From NCBI GenBank assembly GCA_028285205.1, contig JANQQA010000143.1, positions 17,068-81,067 on the forward strand: DNA of 64,000 bases, given 5' to 3'. A program made the translations under genes and the position numbers. Below the pieces are notes generated by a model, which was not told the origin of the DNA, made no database searches, and saw only the letters and a program-made list of their open reading frames with translations. This document shows positions 30,427 through 37,676 of this stretch, piece by piece (position 1 is the first letter of the stretch; every line of letters starts with the position of its first letter). Source of the DNA: Bythopirellula sp. GTDB lineage: Bacteria; Planctomycetota; Planctomycetia; Pirellulales; Lacipirellulaceae.

Positions 30427-30450
30427 CGCGCTAAACCTCGACGCTTGAAG

Positions 30451-31545
30451 CTACCACCCCATTGCCTCCGCCAGCTTTTCGGCTTGATGTCGGATGTAGA
30501 ATTGGCTCGTTGTTTTGGGGTCGCTGTGCCGGGCGAGTGCTTGAGTGTGACTGAGGCTCGCGGTGTCCGCGATGCGAGTTAGCGCTGCAGCTCGCAGGTC
30601 GTGTGCGCTCGCATGCTTCCCAGTGCGAGGGTCGATCACTACACGGGCGGACTTGCCTATCTTAGCAATTCTGCGACCGATATTGTTCGTCGTCATTTGA
30701 CCATTTCGTCCAGCGATCGGAAACACGCGACCGCTTCGGGGAATGCCTCTCTGGGCTACTAACTCCCAGAACTGTGGCGGCGCTGGAAGAAAGCCATCCT
30801 TTTTGTTTTTCTGGCCGCCAATGAAGACGATCAACGGCAGATCCCCTGTAAGATCGACGTGAAGCGTGCTTCGCGGGTTCCACGATAGCCGATTTAGCTC
30901 GTCGATTCGGAGGCTGCTCCACCACAGTCCACGCATGAACCGCTGGAATTCCGCGACGTCCGACGTGCGAACACGCGGGACGGCTTCAAGCATCCGTTCA
31001 AATTCCTCTGAAGTTGGAACTCGCGTTCGGATGGTTGCCGTCTTCTTGACAGACTTCCGGTGCCGGATCTTTGGAACATTATCGATCAGGTCCATGGATG
31101 CCGCCCAACTCAGACCCGCGCTAAGAGCGGCATAATAGCTCTTGGATGAATCTGCAGAGATCCCTAAGCCCTCCAGCCCAGTCCGGTACTTGGAGAGCAT
31201 TCCCTTGCTGATATCCGCTACTCTGCGTGGTTTGCAAATTGCCTCGAAGTGGTTCGCGGCCGTTCGCCAATTGTCTTTGCTGCCACGGCTCAGCTGGTCC
31301 AGCCATTCATCTTGGTAGCGTTTGCGAAACGCTTTCCACGTGATGGAAAGCCCCTCGGTCTTGCCAGGAAGATTGCCCTGCTCGAGTTGTTCTTCAAGAC
31401 GGCCGGCGGCTCGCTCAGCTTCACGGGCGTTTGCAGTCCCACTGCTGACCTCGCCGCCCTGCCGTCCATACTGCCAGATCAGTCCGATTGCTCGTCTTCC
31501 ACCATATTTGTGGAGTCGAACCTTAATGACCGGTTTTTCGACCAT
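30451..31545 (-). CDS. Phage tyrosine integrase
   Basis: This 364-residue site-specific recombinase should carry out integration and, with an excisionase, excision at tRNA-Lys. The catalytic set is complete: Arg in SSLRIDEL, Lys in QKNKKDGF, HDLR in ASAHDLRAA, His in ALARHSD and the nucleophile Tyr in TTSQFYI. An N-terminal arm-binding region and a core-binding SAM-like domain (about residues 65-160) precede it. It reads toward attL, about 90 bases from the core, the standard position. The excisionase-like gene overlaps its start, so the two are coexpressed. Confidence 0.95.
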   Translation of the reverse strand: MVEKPVIKVRLHKYGGRRAIGLIWQYGRQGGEVSSGTANAREAERAAGRLEEQLEQGNLPGKTEGLSITWKAFRKRYQDEWLDQLSRGSKDNWRTAANHFEAICKPRRVADISKGMLSKYRTGLEGLGISADSSKSYYAALSAGLSWAASMDLIDNVPKIRHRKSVKKTATIRTRVPTSEEFERMLEAVPRVRTSDVAEFQRFMRGLWWSSLRIDELNRLSWNPRSTLHVDLTGDLPLIVFIGGQKNKKDGFLPAPPQFWELVAQRGIPRSGRVFPIAGRNGQMTTNNIGRRIAKIGKSARVVIDPRTGKHASAHDLRAAALTRIADTASLSHTQALARHSDPKTTSQFYIRHQAEKLAEAMGW

Positions 31546-31724
31546 ACGTCAAGCAGCTCCAAATTGAAAAAGATAGCATTCCCGTCACGGAAGCATGGCG
31601 CTGGGCCTGTCGAATCATCCGGGTCTTCACGCTTAACCCAGTTTTCCTTGATCCAACGCACCTCCAGGTGAAGGGATTCTGCTAGCTGTTCGATATGAAT
31701 TACGGGTAAGTCATGCCGTGCCAT
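31479..31724 (-). CDS. Excisionase-like helix-turn-helix protein
   Basis: An 81-residue protein upstream of and overlapping the integrase by 67 bases. The segment LAESLHLEVRWIKENW, a short loop and CFRDGNAIFFNLELLDVWSK follow the winged-helix pattern of MerR/Xis-type excisionases (helix-turn-helix, wing, then a helix starting LxxLDxW). It would bind DNA near attL and favour excision. The overlap with the integrase is longer than usual, so the true end of one of the two starts may differ. Confidence 0.65.
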   Translation of the reverse strand: MARHDLPVIHIEQLAESLHLEVRWIKENWVKREDPDDSTGPAPCFRDGNAIFFNLELLDVWSKNRSLRFDSTNMVEDEQSD

Positions 31725-31737
31725 CGTGAAATAATCC

Positions 31738-31766
31738 TTGACGCCACGATTCGGTACGCGTAAATT
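31738..31766 (+). promoter_or_regulatory. Sigma-70-like promoter
   Basis: TTGACG (31738-31743), a 17-base spacer, then TAAATT (31761-31766). It points rightward, divergent from the excisionase and integrase genes, with no ORF downstream before a terminator at 31921. Confidence 0.55.
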
Positions 31767-31772
31767 AGCGCG

Positions 31773-31943
31773 TACCGGTTACGGGCGGCCCTTTGGGCAG
31801 CTTTTGAAACTGGCCACTAAATTCAACTGGAATGCGAAACCGAGCGAATTCAGTGGGGAAGACAGGGCGAATCTCTGGGTCGCCCGTTTATGTGATTAGA
31901 GAGATAAGCGAATCGAAATCGGCGGGCTGCCACCCGCCTTTTT
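31773..31943 (+). ncRNA. Candidate structured small RNA
   Basis: Between the promoter at 31738 and the terminator at 31921 lies about 170 bases with no open frame and several potential stem-loops. One pairs 31814-31818 with 31852-31856 and extends through AATTC/GAATT; a second pairs GGGCG (31865) with CGCCC (31881); the third is the terminator stem. Promoter, structure and terminator together suggest a small prophage RNA, perhaps controlling the integration or lysogeny genes. The targets are unknown and it has no resemblance to a named RNA family that I can see. Confidence 0.4.
31921..31943 (+). terminator. Rho-independent terminator
   Basis: GGCGGG (31921), loop CTGCCA, CCCGCC, then five T. 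It is oriented for plus-strand transcription although no plus-strand ORF ends here. Confidence 0.75.
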
Positions 31944-32018
31944 CATGCGCTCCCCAGCGCTAAGCTAATTCAAAACGACACCTCCTGTGCCCTCTTGGCA
32001 CGGTTGAGAGCCACGTCC

Positions 32019-32540
32019 CTACATCTGTAGCGACCTAAACAAGACTGCCATCGCCACAGCGACGATCTGGAACTGCAGCAACAACATCATTGAATCAATT
32101 TGCCCGGCTCTGACTTCACACTTTGCTTGGTTGTCAACCACCGCATCGCTAAGGGACCGTAGTTGGCGGTTGTAGGCGTCATACACGTCCTTGGCGATGT
32201 ACTCGCTGTAAAGCAAATCTGCGTCCGGTGAGGTCGGGTAGATCGTCGCAGCAGGACGCCAAACAGAAGCACACAAACGAAAGATGCAGATTGCCAGGAC
32301 GAAAACGGCTAGTGTCGCAAGATCTGCGATTGGGGTTGCCCGATCAATCACATCAGATATTGCAGCTGTTCCACCAATGAAAGCGACGATGCCACCAGCA
32401 ACCATTGCGAGTTTTTCCGCTCGCTTGTCATGCTCGAAGCTGGCGGACTCGACTGCAGCAAACAACTCATTTAGACGCTGCATTACTAGGTTTTGCTGAT
32501 AAGTAGGCTCGGTCACTTCGACTTGTTCATGATCAGACAT
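32019..32540 (-). CDS. Three-helix membrane protein of unknown function
   Basis: The 173-residue protein has a soluble N-terminal helix (about 15-42), two closely spaced membrane helices (about 46-66 and 72-92), a cytoplasmic helical segment (about 105-150), and a final membrane helix (about 152-170). This layout, with ADLLYSEYIAKD between helices, recalls small membrane effectors of nucleotide-signalling phage-defence systems (the PycTM and SLATT types), but I see no diagnostic motif. A good ribosome site (AAGGAG) precedes ATG at 32540. It sits in the cargo region near the left end of the prophage. Confidence 0.65.
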   Translation of the reverse strand: MSDHEQVEVTEPTYQQNLVMQRLNELFAAVESASFEHDKRAEKLAMVAGGIVAFIGGTAAISDVIDRATPIADLATLAVFVLAICIFRLCASVWRPAATIYPTSPDADLLYSEYIAKDVYDAYNRQLRSLSDAVVDNQAKCEVRAGQIDSMMLLLQFQIVAVAMAVLFRSLQM

Positions 32541-32561
32541 TGGAAGGCTCCTTGCTATGAG

Positions 32562-32795
32562 TTATTTGTTTGATGACAAACCTGCTCCTCCACCTCCACC
32601 GCCCCCAGGAACCGGTGACGGCACGCCTGTACGAAGCCCAATTGGTCGCCCTCGCCCTGGCGGTGGGAACAGGTAGCCGAGCGATCGCATTGGCTGGTGA
32701 CGAACGGAGGGAAACACCCCAAGAATTGAGGCGACGAAGAAAATACAAATGCGCAGAGTGCGCAGGAATAAGTCAAATATAGGCGTAAACGCCAT
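32562..32795 (-). CDS. Possible small membrane protein
   Basis: A 77-residue frame with one membrane helix (LRICIFFVASILGVF) and a Pro/Gly-rich tail ending in a run of seven Gly. It begins at ATG 32795 with GGAG upstream and ends 21 bases before the next gene on the same strand. On the opposite strand, ATG 32557 after GGAAGG opens a 39-residue proline-rich frame over the same bases; only one of the two is likely real. The longer 371-codon minus frame to 33677 is a shadow of the gene at 32923. Confidence 0.3.
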   Translation of the reverse strand: MAFTPIFDLFLRTLRICIFFVASILGVFPSVRHQPMRSLGYLFPPPGRGRPIGLRTGVPSPVPGGGGGGGAGLSSNK

Positions 32796-32922
32796 GGCAG
32801 CCGACTCCAGTTCGGATCGTCCGTGGTCCTGTCGAGGTGTTACCGCACCTTGGCAGGACGCCTTTATCTGAGTTAGTGTGCAGTTTGGGCCGTCTATGTC
32901 AAGTTTGGGAACGGGGGATGCA

Positions 32923-33669
32923 ATGGAGCTTACCAAGCCAATTGTGGGCGTGCTTTGTGTAGTGCTGGGTTTTGGGCTTGGTGCAGCGACCTTTCTCGCA
33001 ACAGATTCTTCAGGTCCGATAGTCGCTGACCTACGCCAGCAGCTGACAAGAACAAAGGAGCTTTTGGAGGACAGTAAGAACGAGCAGGACAGCCTTAAAG
33101 TCGAACTATCTTCGGCTGAAGACAAACGAGACTCGTTTGCGAAAGAGATCGCAAAGATACGCGATGGCAACGCTGTTCTTGCAAGAGCTGAGAAAGCGGA
33201 GGCCAGTGTGGTTACGCTACAACGCAAGGTCAGGGACCAAGAAATAACCTTGGACCTGAAGCAAGATACGATTGATGGGATTTTGGCTAAGCTAAAAAAA
33301 CTGCAGCAGCAGTCTTCGCCAGCAACTACCTCAGGTGGCACACGAATGTCACTTGTCCGTGTTGCCAACAAGCATAAATCTGACGTTCCTTCGGTCGTTC
33401 CCAAATTGTCAGTGAGGGTACTGGAACGCAACACAGGGTATGATGTACACACTTGGCAACTTACGCTTACTAACACTGGCAGAAGAGCAGCACGTTGCAC
33501 AGCTACGCTCAAGTGGCTCGACAGTGAAGGATTTCTACTCGAAGACACATACGGATCAATCAATGAATCCGTGCCACCTGGTGGAAAGCAGGTCTTCTCA
33601 GGCACGACGCATATAGATAAGCAGCATGTCGATCGGGTGTATGAAGTTGCTGTTGAAATCTCAGAGTAA
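32923..33669 (+). CDS. Membrane-anchored coiled-coil protein with Ig-like domain
   Basis: The ATG at 32923, preceded by a G-rich ribosome site, gives 248 residues. A membrane helix (IVGVLCVVLGFGLGAATFL) is followed by a long coiled coil of about 100 residues. The C-terminal 90 residues are a beta-sandwich of FxLYD type (LTLTNTGRRAARCTATLKWLD). It is probably anchored in the inner membrane with the rest outside or facing the envelope. Function is unknown; its isolated position between regulators suggests accessory cargo rather than virion structure. Confidence 0.7.
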   Translation: MELTKPIVGVLCVVLGFGLGAATFLATDSSGPIVADLRQQLTRTKELLEDSKNEQDSLKVELSSAEDKRDSFAKEIAKIRDGNAVLARAEKAEASVVTLQRKVRDQEITLDLKQDTIDGILAKLKKLQQQSSPATTSGGTRMSLVRVANKHKSDVPSVVPKLSVRVLERNTGYDVHTWQLTLTNTGRRAARCTATLKWLDSEGFLLEDTYGSINESVPPGGKQVFSGTTHIDKQHVDRVYEVAVEISE

Positions 33670-33673
33670 CCCA

Positions 33674-33991
33674 TCACGACACCTCCCCCACAATCAATAT
33701 CCCCTTCGTCACCTGCAGGGACCGGTTCTTATTCGGATCAACCGTCAGCCACCCCTTGCGCTGCAAAGCCTGCAGGTGCCACGCCACGCCGTTAGTAGTC
33801 GTGATTCCGAACTCCGCTCCTATCTGGCGTACACTGGGTGCCGCGCCGTATACGCGGATGTGAGATTCAATAAAACTGAGCATCTCCGCCTGCTTGTCGG
33901 TGGGTAGAAAACGTCGCACCTTTCGCTGTATTTCGGTGCACTTTCTTTTCGCTGAAGTGGGACGTTTCCGGGGGGCTTCTAATGTGCGCAT
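33674..33991 (-). CDS. LexA N-terminal-like winged-helix regulator
   Basis: The start at 33991 gives 105 residues; a start at 34126 would add an unrelated leader. A basic N-terminus is followed by a LexA-type DNA-binding domain (LPTDKQAEMLSFIESHIRVYGAAPSVRQIG, here about residues 30-60, then TTTNGVAWHLQALQRKGWL). The autocleavage protease domain of LexA or CI is absent, so it cannot be inactivated by RecA-driven self-cleavage. It probably represses or activates the neighbouring divergent exonuclease gene or the lysogeny switch. Confidence 0.75.
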   Translation of the reverse strand: MRTLEAPRKRPTSAKRKCTEIQRKVRRFLPTDKQAEMLSFIESHIRVYGAAPSVRQIGAEFGITTTNGVAWHLQALQRKGWLTVDPNKNRSLQVTKGILIVGEVS

Positions 33992-34244
33992 ATCTTCCTC
34001 GCAATCTAAATGTGGACCTTTCACGCAACCGCGAATGCGGCTTTTCAGAACAAAAATGGAACAGAAATCGCAGTCAAAACTCAGGAATCCATGAGCGAGG
34101 TTTGTCGCTTTTCTGTACTCGCCCAATCTATGCTATAGATATACATGTGTCCATTACCAGAAGTGGGCCAATCGTTACTTTTTGCCAACTATTTTGGGTC
34201 GATGTTATAAGTACTTTTGCACCAACAAGATGCGGTAAGAAAAA

Positions 34245-34937
34245 ATGTCAAAGTACCTCATCTTTGATATCGAAACGGCCAAAGTCATGCCGCTCGACGT
34301 CGATCCTCTCACGCGCCGACCGCTGGGAATCACATGCATTGCAACTGCGGAAACCGGCTGTGAAAACGCACGCACATGGTACAGTCGCAACGCTGATGGA
34401 TCCCCAGCTGATGAGATGTCGCGGGCCGACGCGATCGACTTCGTTCGAATGCTGCAAGAGCGCACAGCGGCCGGAGATAAGGTCGTGACGTGGAATGGTT
34501 TACGCTTCGATTTCCTGGTACTGATGGACGCATCTGGGCTCGTCGAAGAGTGCAAGGAACTCGCCCGGCACCATATCGATATGATGTTCCAAGTCTATCG
34601 AATCAAGGGCATGCGAGTCGGTCTGGCTCGAGCTGCCCGGGGGATGGGAGTCACGCCAAAGTCGACTGAGATATCAGGTGCAGACGCCCCTCAGCTGTGG
34701 CGAGACGGCCAGTATGAGACGGTGCTACGATATGTGTCTGGTGACGCAATCACGACACTGGAGCTTGCTGAGAAGCTACGCGGGCCTGGAAACGAGCTTC
34801 AGTGGACCAGCGCCGACGGGGTTGAACTGACGTGTCCAATCGACGGCTGGCTGACGGTAGACGAAGCGTTGGGGCTGCCGGATCCGGACGATCCACGAAT
34901 GCCACTTTCAGCATTCACGGGTTGGTTCGATGGGTGA
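34245..34937 (+). CDS. DEDD-type 3'-5' exonuclease-like protein
   Basis: A 230-residue RNase H-like nuclease of the PolB-exonuclease type. The acidic residues are visible: FDIET (Asp and Glu, motif I), WNGLRFDFLVL (Asp, motif II) and VSGDAITTLEL (Asp, motif III). It lacks a polymerase domain. It probably trims 3' ends during phage replication or recombination, or acts in defence. It overlaps the next gene by eight bases, so the pair is cotranscribed, divergent from the LexA-like gene. Confidence 0.82.
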   Translation: MSKYLIFDIETAKVMPLDVDPLTRRPLGITCIATAETGCENARTWYSRNADGSPADEMSRADAIDFVRMLQERTAAGDKVVTWNGLRFDFLVLMDASGLVEECKELARHHIDMMFQVYRIKGMRVGLARAARGMGVTPKSTEISGADAPQLWRDGQYETVLRYVSGDAITTLELAEKLRGPGNELQWTSADGVELTCPIDGWLTVDEALGLPDPDDPRMPLSAFTGWFDG

Positions 34938-35172
34938 AATCAACCGCTCGACGAGCTACCACCCCGTCAGCAAGACGCCCCCACTGGAAGACGCCGAAGC
35001 CCTCACCATCACCTTCAACGACGGCCTCACGAGCCTCATCGTCTGGCGAGATAAGCCCAACCCACTCAAGGTCGTGGGAGAGGTTAAGCGGCTGCGGGAT
35101 TTGCAGGCGGGGGATCGGGTTTTGTATCGGGGGGAGGAGTTGGTTGTGCGGAGTGTGGAGGTGTTTCGGTAA
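34930..35172 (+). CDS. Small hypothetical protein coupled to the exonuclease
   Basis: An 80-residue protein overlapping the exonuclease stop by eight bases. The C-terminal half (LRDLQAGDRVLYRGEELVVRSVEVF) looks like a small beta-barrel, SH3- or KOW-like. No family recognised; a partner of the exonuclease is an inference from coupling only. Confidence 0.6.
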   Translation: MGEINRSTSYHPVSKTPPLEDAEALTITFNDGLTSLIVWRDKPNPLKVVGEVKRLRDLQAGDRVLYRGEELVVRSVEVFR

Positions 35173-35241
35173 CCATAAATTGGGGTGTTCTCTCCCAAGA
35201 CCAAGACTTGACCACCCGCTTTTTGTGGCTACAATATTGTC

Positions 35242-35409
35242 GTGCTAGGGAGACCTAAAAAACCAGTCGACGCATACAAGTCAGCGCTTCTTCGAATCCG
35301 TTTAACGGAATCGGAGCGTGAGCTGCTAGACAAGGCTGCTGACGGCAAAACTTCTACGTGGGCGAGGGATGTCCTGCTAAGAGCAGCGAAGAGAATCGTA
35401 AAAAAATAG
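35242..35409 (+). CDS. Small ribbon-helix-helix-like protein
   Basis: A GTG-started frame of 55 residues. After a basic start comes ALLRIRLTESERELLDKAAD, then TSTWARDVLLRAAKR, which follows the pattern of short ribbon-helix-helix antitoxin or relaxosome-type proteins (a beta strand with alternating hydrophobics and two helices). It lies 46 bases before the nucleotidyltransferase gene on the same strand, as a regulator or antitoxin would. The start could be uncertain since no ATG is available. Confidence 0.55.
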   Translation: MLGRPKKPVDAYKSALLRIRLTESERELLDKAADGKTSTWARDVLLRAAKRIVKK

Positions 35410-35455
35410 AGGCCGGGACGCCGCTAGCTTTTCAAATTTGTCCTGTAGGCGTCCA

Positions 35456-35950
35456 ATGGCAGTTGGCAAACAAGACTACCCTCCCTTACTGCCAGAAGGC
35501 TTTCACGCCTACACCTTGCCGGAGATTTACGATTTTGGGGTAGCCCGCTTTGGGCTTTCCGAGACTCGCAAAAATATCTGTGATGGTCTTGCGCGCTTAT
35601 CCGATATCTTAGAAAATGGAGGCGTACCTTGCGATGTCTGGGTCAACGGAAGCTTCATGACCGAGAAGTATGACCCAGAGGACGCGGATTTATTAGTGCG
35701 AGTAGATTGTCAGTTTTTGGAGAATGCATCGCCGGATCAACACAGCGTGCTGGAGTGGATCAATAAATTCGGCCCCCTAGAAGACGGATTATTATGCCAT
35801 ACTTTTGTCGACGTGGTATATCCACCCGGCACGCCCATTGGAGAAACGTCTAAACAACAGTTTGGATACTGGCAGAGTATGTTTGGGCTTAGTAGGGGAA
35901 ACAACGAGAAGGGAATCGCCGTACTCAAGATTAACGGTGGTTTGAGATGA
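35456..35950 (+). CDS. Small nucleotidyltransferase-fold protein (DUF6932-like)
   Basis: The ATG at 35456 gives 164 residues. The segment WVNGSFMTEKYDPEDADLLV carries the GS...DxD motif of the polymerase-beta nucleotidyltransferase superfamily; the third acidic residue may be Asp in FVDVVY. It resembles small standalone proteins of the DUF6932 type, often found in accessory regions. It overlaps the following gene by four bases (ATGA). A modifying enzyme (nucleotide transfer to RNA, protein or small molecule) is plausible but unproven. Confidence 0.7.
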   Translation: MAVGKQDYPPLLPEGFHAYTLPEIYDFGVARFGLSETRKNICDGLARLSDILENGGVPCDVWVNGSFMTEKYDPEDADLLVRVDCQFLENASPDQHSVLEWINKFGPLEDGLLCHTFVDVVYPPGTPIGETSKQQFGYWQSMFGLSRGNNEKGIAVLKINGGLR

Positions 35951-36885
35951 GAAGAATCTACCAGATACAAGAAGACATCAACAAAACCAACGCTCTGATT
36001 TCAGAGTGGGAACGGCATCTTGCATCTGACAGCGCACCTAGCTCCATTGCTCTGAATGTAAGGTCACTGCAGAAAAAATGTGAGCTACTTGAGGCGGAGC
36101 TATTGGCCACCGCTGCAGAGATTGGCGTCGACGTTTGTTCCTATCGCATCTTCACGCTGGACGACTCACAGCCTGATATTGCGCCAGTGTCCGGTGCTCT
36201 CAAGACCTTTCAGTCCGCCTTCACGACCATCTACGATGCCCTGACGGATCGGCCCAAAGAACGAGCAAGCTTCCGGGCTGACACGGTGCAGGCAACTGCA
36301 TTACAGTTTGGCTACTCCTTTACAGGATCGGCGGGATTTGTCTTAACAGTTAACGACGAACGACTGCTGTTTGACGACTTGGAAACCGACCTAGAAGCAG
36401 CGATTCAAACGCTGTTTGAGATTGTTGCATCTACGCAGCCAGAAAACATTGGCAACTTTGTTCCGAAAGTAGGGCACGCCGGGATCAGAGCGGTGCAAAG
36501 CTGGGTTAAGTCGCACACTGCAGCAGGCCTAGGGGCAGACATTGAGTGGCATCGCAAGAACCGAATAAGCGCTAAGCTGTTTAAACAATACAAAGAATGG
36601 CGGCAGCTGGAGAATGCGATCGACGAGACCGGCGAGACCTTTATCGACCACATTACGGTTGAAGGGGAGCTTGTAGCAGCGAACCTCCGAAATCGCACAT
36701 TTATCATGCAATTCCAGGACTCCGAAGATATCAAGGGGAGCTTCGACGACGCAATTGGCGAATCTCATCACGCTATACTGCCAAAGTACTATCGAGCTGA
36801 ACTGGAGAAAACCACACAGGTGCATTATTCTCTCCAGGAAAATGAAGTTTCTTATAGGCTGCTGCGACTCGAGGAGCTGGAATAA
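35947..36885 (+). CDS. Coiled-coil protein partnered with the nucleotidyltransferase
   Basis: A 312-residue protein translationally coupled to the nucleotidyltransferase. Residues about 1-65 form a coiled coil; the rest is mixed alpha/beta with stretches such as LQFGYSFTGSAGFVLTVNDERLLF and a second helical region ending near the C-terminus. No signal peptide or membrane helix. I do not recognise the family. Strict coupling suggests that the two proteins act together, for example as a target-binding subunit or the inhibitor of the enzyme. Confidence 0.7.
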   Translation: MRRIYQIQEDINKTNALISEWERHLASDSAPSSIALNVRSLQKKCELLEAELLATAAEIGVDVCSYRIFTLDDSQPDIAPVSGALKTFQSAFTTIYDALTDRPKERASFRADTVQATALQFGYSFTGSAGFVLTVNDERLLFDDLETDLEAAIQTLFEIVASTQPENIGNFVPKVGHAGIRAVQSWVKSHTAAGLGADIEWHRKNRISAKLFKQYKEWRQLENAIDETGETFIDHITVEGELVAANLRNRTFIMQFQDSEDIKGSFDDAIGESHHAILPKYYRAELEKTTQVHYSLQENEVSYRLLRLEELE

Positions 36886-36902
36886 CAGCCCACGGCCTCC
36901 CA

Positions 36903-37013
36903 ATGCTCGACCTCCCCGACATCCCCGAATGGCTCGTCCCCTGGCTCTACGCCCTGCTGCTGGCGGCGCTGGCTTGGGGGTATGTGGATGATGGTGGGAT
37001 TTTCGGCTGGTAA
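36903..37013 (+). CDS. Small single-pass membrane protein
   Basis: A 36-residue frame starting 18 bases after the previous stop. It is mostly one hydrophobic helix (WLVPWLYALLLAALAWGYV). It could be a small membrane partner of the upstream module. Short length keeps confidence low. Confidence 0.45.
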   Translation: MLDLPDIPEWLVPWLYALLLAALAWGYVDDGGIFGW

Positions 37014-37107
37014 CACGCTCTATTCCTGTTCGCCTGAACAGGTTGCTGCCTAGGGGATTTCTGCCTCTATTGTATGGTGGCTTAGCTTTTCTATCGGGGG
37101 CACCTCT

Positions 37108-37647
37108 ATGTTGCGTTTTTCTTGCTGCTTCTTACTTGCGCTCATCACGTCAACCTGCCACGCTACGATCGTAGTGCCTGCAATCACCTACGACGGCGGG
37201 ACGCCCAACAGGCCTAGTTCAATCACGGGTTTGACGTTTGCCAACGGAGTTTTTAATGCACACTTTGATTATGACATCGTTTTCGGTAACACTCTGATCG
37301 ACCAATCCTCCGTCACAGGAAGCAGCGACGCCGTTGTGGGAGCAGCCCTCCGCGACCTTTTGAATGGATCTCCAGAGGACAGCAATGACACGGTGGCGTT
37401 TATCAGCGTTACCTCAACCGCCGCCGTCGGCAACCCGAATCTATATGAGGGTGGGGCGATTGCAACTCTTTCCTTCGGCCCCGGCCAATGGTTGTTTATT
37501 TCGAGCGGAATTGCGTCAAAAGTCTTGGACCCCGAAACCGCATTGGTGACCTTCGTTGCGGTTCCAGAGGCTAGCGGCTTCTTGTGTTTGGGGCTGGTAT
37601 CAATGGTAGTGGCGAGTACTTCGTTGCGAAGTCGCAGTAGGCGCTAA
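37108..37647 (+). CDS. PEP-CTERM protein carried by the prophage
   Basis: A 179-residue secreted protein. It has a signal peptide (LRFSCCFLLALITSTCHA) and a C-terminal sorting tail: VPEASG, a hydrophobic segment and a basic end (RSRSRR). The middle, about 120 residues, is beta-rich with no recognised domain. Unlike the surrounding phage genes it depends on the host exosortase, so the product would appear on the lysogen's surface. It stands alone on the plus strand next to the end of the late operon, a typical place for lysogenic-conversion cargo. Confidence 0.78.
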   Translation: MLRFSCCFLLALITSTCHATIVVPAITYDGGTPNRPSSITGLTFANGVFNAHFDYDIVFGNTLIDQSSVTGSSDAVVGAALRDLLNGSPEDSNDTVAFISVTSTAAVGNPNLYEGGAIATLSFGPGQWLFISSGIASKVLDPETALVTFVAVPEASGFLCLGLVSMVVASTSLRSRSRR

Positions 37648-37676
37648 GAGCTGACGTAGTGGCCTGCTGGGTGAAT

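Noticed and set aside
32562..33677. 371-codon minus-strand frame
   Set aside because: Most of it is antisense to the membrane-anchored coiled-coil gene at 32923; only its last 77 codons are kept as a doubtful small gene.
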